Positions 58,278 to 64,000 of a DNA stretch of 64,000 nucleotides are shown piece after piece; the first letter of the stretch is position 1; each line of letters starts with the position of its first letter. A model generated the notes under the pieces. The model was not told the origin of the DNA and searched no databases. It worked only from the letters and a program-made list of their open reading frames with translations. Position numbers and translations under genes: made by a program. The stretch is taken from the NCBI RefSeq assembly GCF_021917145.1, contig NC_061063.1, positions 5,811,944-5,875,943 of the forward strand, written 5' to 3'. The DNA is from Hypomesus transpacificus. Its lineage: Eukaryota; Chordata; Actinopteri; Osmeriformes; Osmeridae.

Positions 58278-58493
58278 GTGACAGTGCAAAGTTGACAACG
58301 ACAGTGCAGCAGACCACAGGTGTCAAGACACATTCCGTAAGCAAAGTCAGTCATCCTACCCAGGTCTTCCAAATGTACAGAAAAGATGACTTTTTAATAT
58401 AAAAATGTTATTGAATTCATCGATGGGTTCATTCTCTAGTTGACTTCAGGTGGGGCCCAGGTCTGGAGAAGGTCGTAGGTCAGGGTGGAGACA

Positions 58494-62288
<3,795 letters not shown>

Positions 62289-62311
<23 letters not shown>

Positions 62312-62336
62312 TTTGCCTGTTCTGTTCAAGTCCTCA
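62289..62336 (-). other. gapdh: gapdh exon 2 (end of 5' UTR plus start codon)
   Basis: The acceptor TTTGTTTTTCAG precedes 25 untranslated bases and then ATG at 62311, in the context CAAAATGG. The donor AATGG|GTGAGT ends the exon at 62289. Confidence 0.75.
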
Positions 62337-62707
62337 CTGAAAAACAAACAATTCTATTTAACAATGAATTAAACAATGGGAAATTAACTTTGCAGTATTT
62401 TTACTAGGCTAAAACACCAGAATCCAATCTACAAATCTTTAATGCTTTCGTTTACCGAAACCATTTCAAGCTAAAAAGATGCAGAAATCCTTGAACTAAG
62501 AAAACCTATGAAAGGATGCCCGTATTTTCAGTGACAATTAGAGTTATAACGCCAAAAGTCAACTGCTGTTATTTACGTTGTTATACATTGGATACCGCAT
62601 GAATCCTAATATTATGAAAGAATGAATGCATAAAAAAACACCGCATTAGATGCACGAACACAGGGAAAGCTAAAAAGTAAAAAACACAAACAAAAGTTGA
62701 AAAGTAC

Positions 62708-62782
62708 CGTTTATGAAGGGCCTCTGTCTTTCCACTTTGCAAGTGAGAGCGGGGACGATAAACAATGTGCACACTTTTTATA
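62708..62782 (-). promoter_or_regulatory. gapdh: gapdh TATA box and non-coding first exon
   Basis: On the minus strand TATAAAAAG occupies 62774-62782. About 30 bases downstream begins a short leader exon (start near 62750) ending at a donor AAACG|GTACTT at 62708. The spacing fits a TATA-driven gapdh promoter, the usual arrangement for this gene. Confidence 0.65.
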
Positions 62783-64000
62783 CACGCTGAGCCCCTGGAC
62801 ACTCCCCTCATGGACACACGTTCCCAGAGAGAGCACGCCCCTTGATAATGTCAAGGTCGTTGTTGCTTGTCAATCTAGAATAAGTTCCCTACAGTAGGCC
62901 TACATCAGAGATTTCCCGAGCAACTGTACTGGGCAGCCAATTGGCAGCTTCTTCACTTGGCCAACTTTGCGCGACTGACCGACTTTTGCTTTGCAAAATA
63001 AAAACTCAGACTGAAAACTAAATGCTTTTGCTTTTAGCATTGCTTTTATCTATTATTTGGCCAAGAGCCCAAAACTCCAGAGCTGCCTACTTGAAGCTGC
63101 CTCGAATTCAGATAATGAGCCCTTGGGCCATGTGATGAGGCTACGTGAAGTACAGCACGATGAGGGCTACACTTATTTGAAGAATGGAATTGAAATATAC
63201 CGTTTCATTGTCAGTCAGTGACATATGTCTACTTCATAATTTAAGATAAAATATTTTGTTTTCGCAATATATAAATGCACATCTTCTGCTCCATGTTTCA
63301 GGATGTGTAGGGAACTGGTAAAGGAGATTGGAGCCTAGTTACTGAAACTCTTCCTTATCCTAGTCACACACCATCCCTATGACCTGCAGATGCAGTGCCA
63401 ACTAAGAGAGAGAGAGTGAGAGAAAGGATCCATTTCCACCGACAGCTGACATTTAGAGGAAAGACTTTAAGGCCCTTGACAAAAACCTGCCAACACCCTG
63501 CCACCCTCTCCCCCTCACCTTCCCACTTTCCTCCTTTCATATTGTGTAGAGTGAGGGGGCATGGAACAGCCCGGAACACCAGTCTGCTTCAGGGAAAATC
63601 ATGTACCTACCCCACACTGTAAAGTTTGGTGTTACAAAATTACATATGTTTGGGATCATATAAAGTCCTGTCCATGTAAATGAATGAAATAGAAAGAAAC
63701 ACTGGATGCATGGTTGGAGAATGTGGCCTCGTCTGTGGCGTTTATGGTCTGAGCAGAGGCACATATCAAATGAGAGGAAAGCTAAAGGTTAGGTCATTGT
63801 CTGGATATACATGATTTGGCTGAATTCCCCCACTCCAAGTCCATTCCTCCTGGGTCATTCACTAGTTCCTCCTTGCTAATTATCCTCATCTCGTAATTCA
63901 TGTCAAATGTCAATAAGACACACTTGTTCCGGCAGTACAACAGTACTTAGGAATGGTTTGCTTGACCCGATGTTAGTTTCCTCAAGGATCATGATGACTC
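62783..64000. other. gapdh upstream region
   Basis: No coding exon recognised. AT-rich, with a short GA run at 63403-63424. Probably holds distal gapdh promoter sequence and the spacer to the next gene, which lies outside the window. Confidence 0.4.

Overview
The window is vertebrate genomic DNA, almost certainly from a teleost fish. Genes are split into many short exons with GT-AG introns, proteins are close to vertebrate orthologues, CA/GA microsatellites are abundant, and fish-type dispersed repeats (including the TTAGCAGACGCTYTTATCC family) are present. I cannot name the species. Exons were assembled by hand from splice sites, reading phase and recalled orthologue structure; all seven assemblies keep phase, except for one single-base break in iffo1.

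Layout: tpi1 (+, 311-2138); eno2 (-, 3969-8908); low-complexity DNA to about 13.5 kb; a cdc42 paralogue (+, 15002-17726); an intergenic/regulatory stretch to about 25.6 kb; chd4 (+, 26317-42818, 40 coding exons); repeat-rich spacer; vamp1 (-, 44854-48333); iffo1 (-, 51617-57646); gapdh (-, 58494-62311) with its promoter near 62.75 kb. This is the fish counterpart of human 12p13 (VAMP1, GAPDH, IFFO1, CHD4, TPI1, ENO2). Three genes are glycolytic (tpi1, gapdh, eno2), two are neuronal (eno2, vamp1), and chd4 encodes the NuRD remodeller. They are linked by ancestry and are not an operon.

The two strongest non-gene signals are these. (1) Sixteen copies of a 12-bp element, TATTATGGGATG or its TATTATGGTCTG variant, seven plus four of them exact, all in one orientation, lie in four groups of four between 21.09 and 25.56 kb, directly upstream of chd4. 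The reverse complement CATCCCATAATA is the motif I recall for ZNF410, the zinc-finger activator known for its near-exclusive control of CHD4 in mammals. X-box/RFX-like palindromes and G-runs are interleaved. (2) Four minisatellites start exactly at an exon end, and all have periods divisible by three: the eno2 stop codon (30 bp), the chd4 exon 24 donor (18 bp), the chd4 exon 12 GC donor (about 27 bp) and the iffo1 exon 8 donor (27 bp). In two of them every unit carries a fresh in-frame 5' splice site, so exon length could vary in 6- or 9-codon steps.

Smaller points: GC-AG introns in chd4 and vamp1, a vamp1 start codon split by an intron, a duplicated exon segment in chd4, a tpi1 exon fusion relative to human, and an apparent frameshift in iffo1 exon 1.
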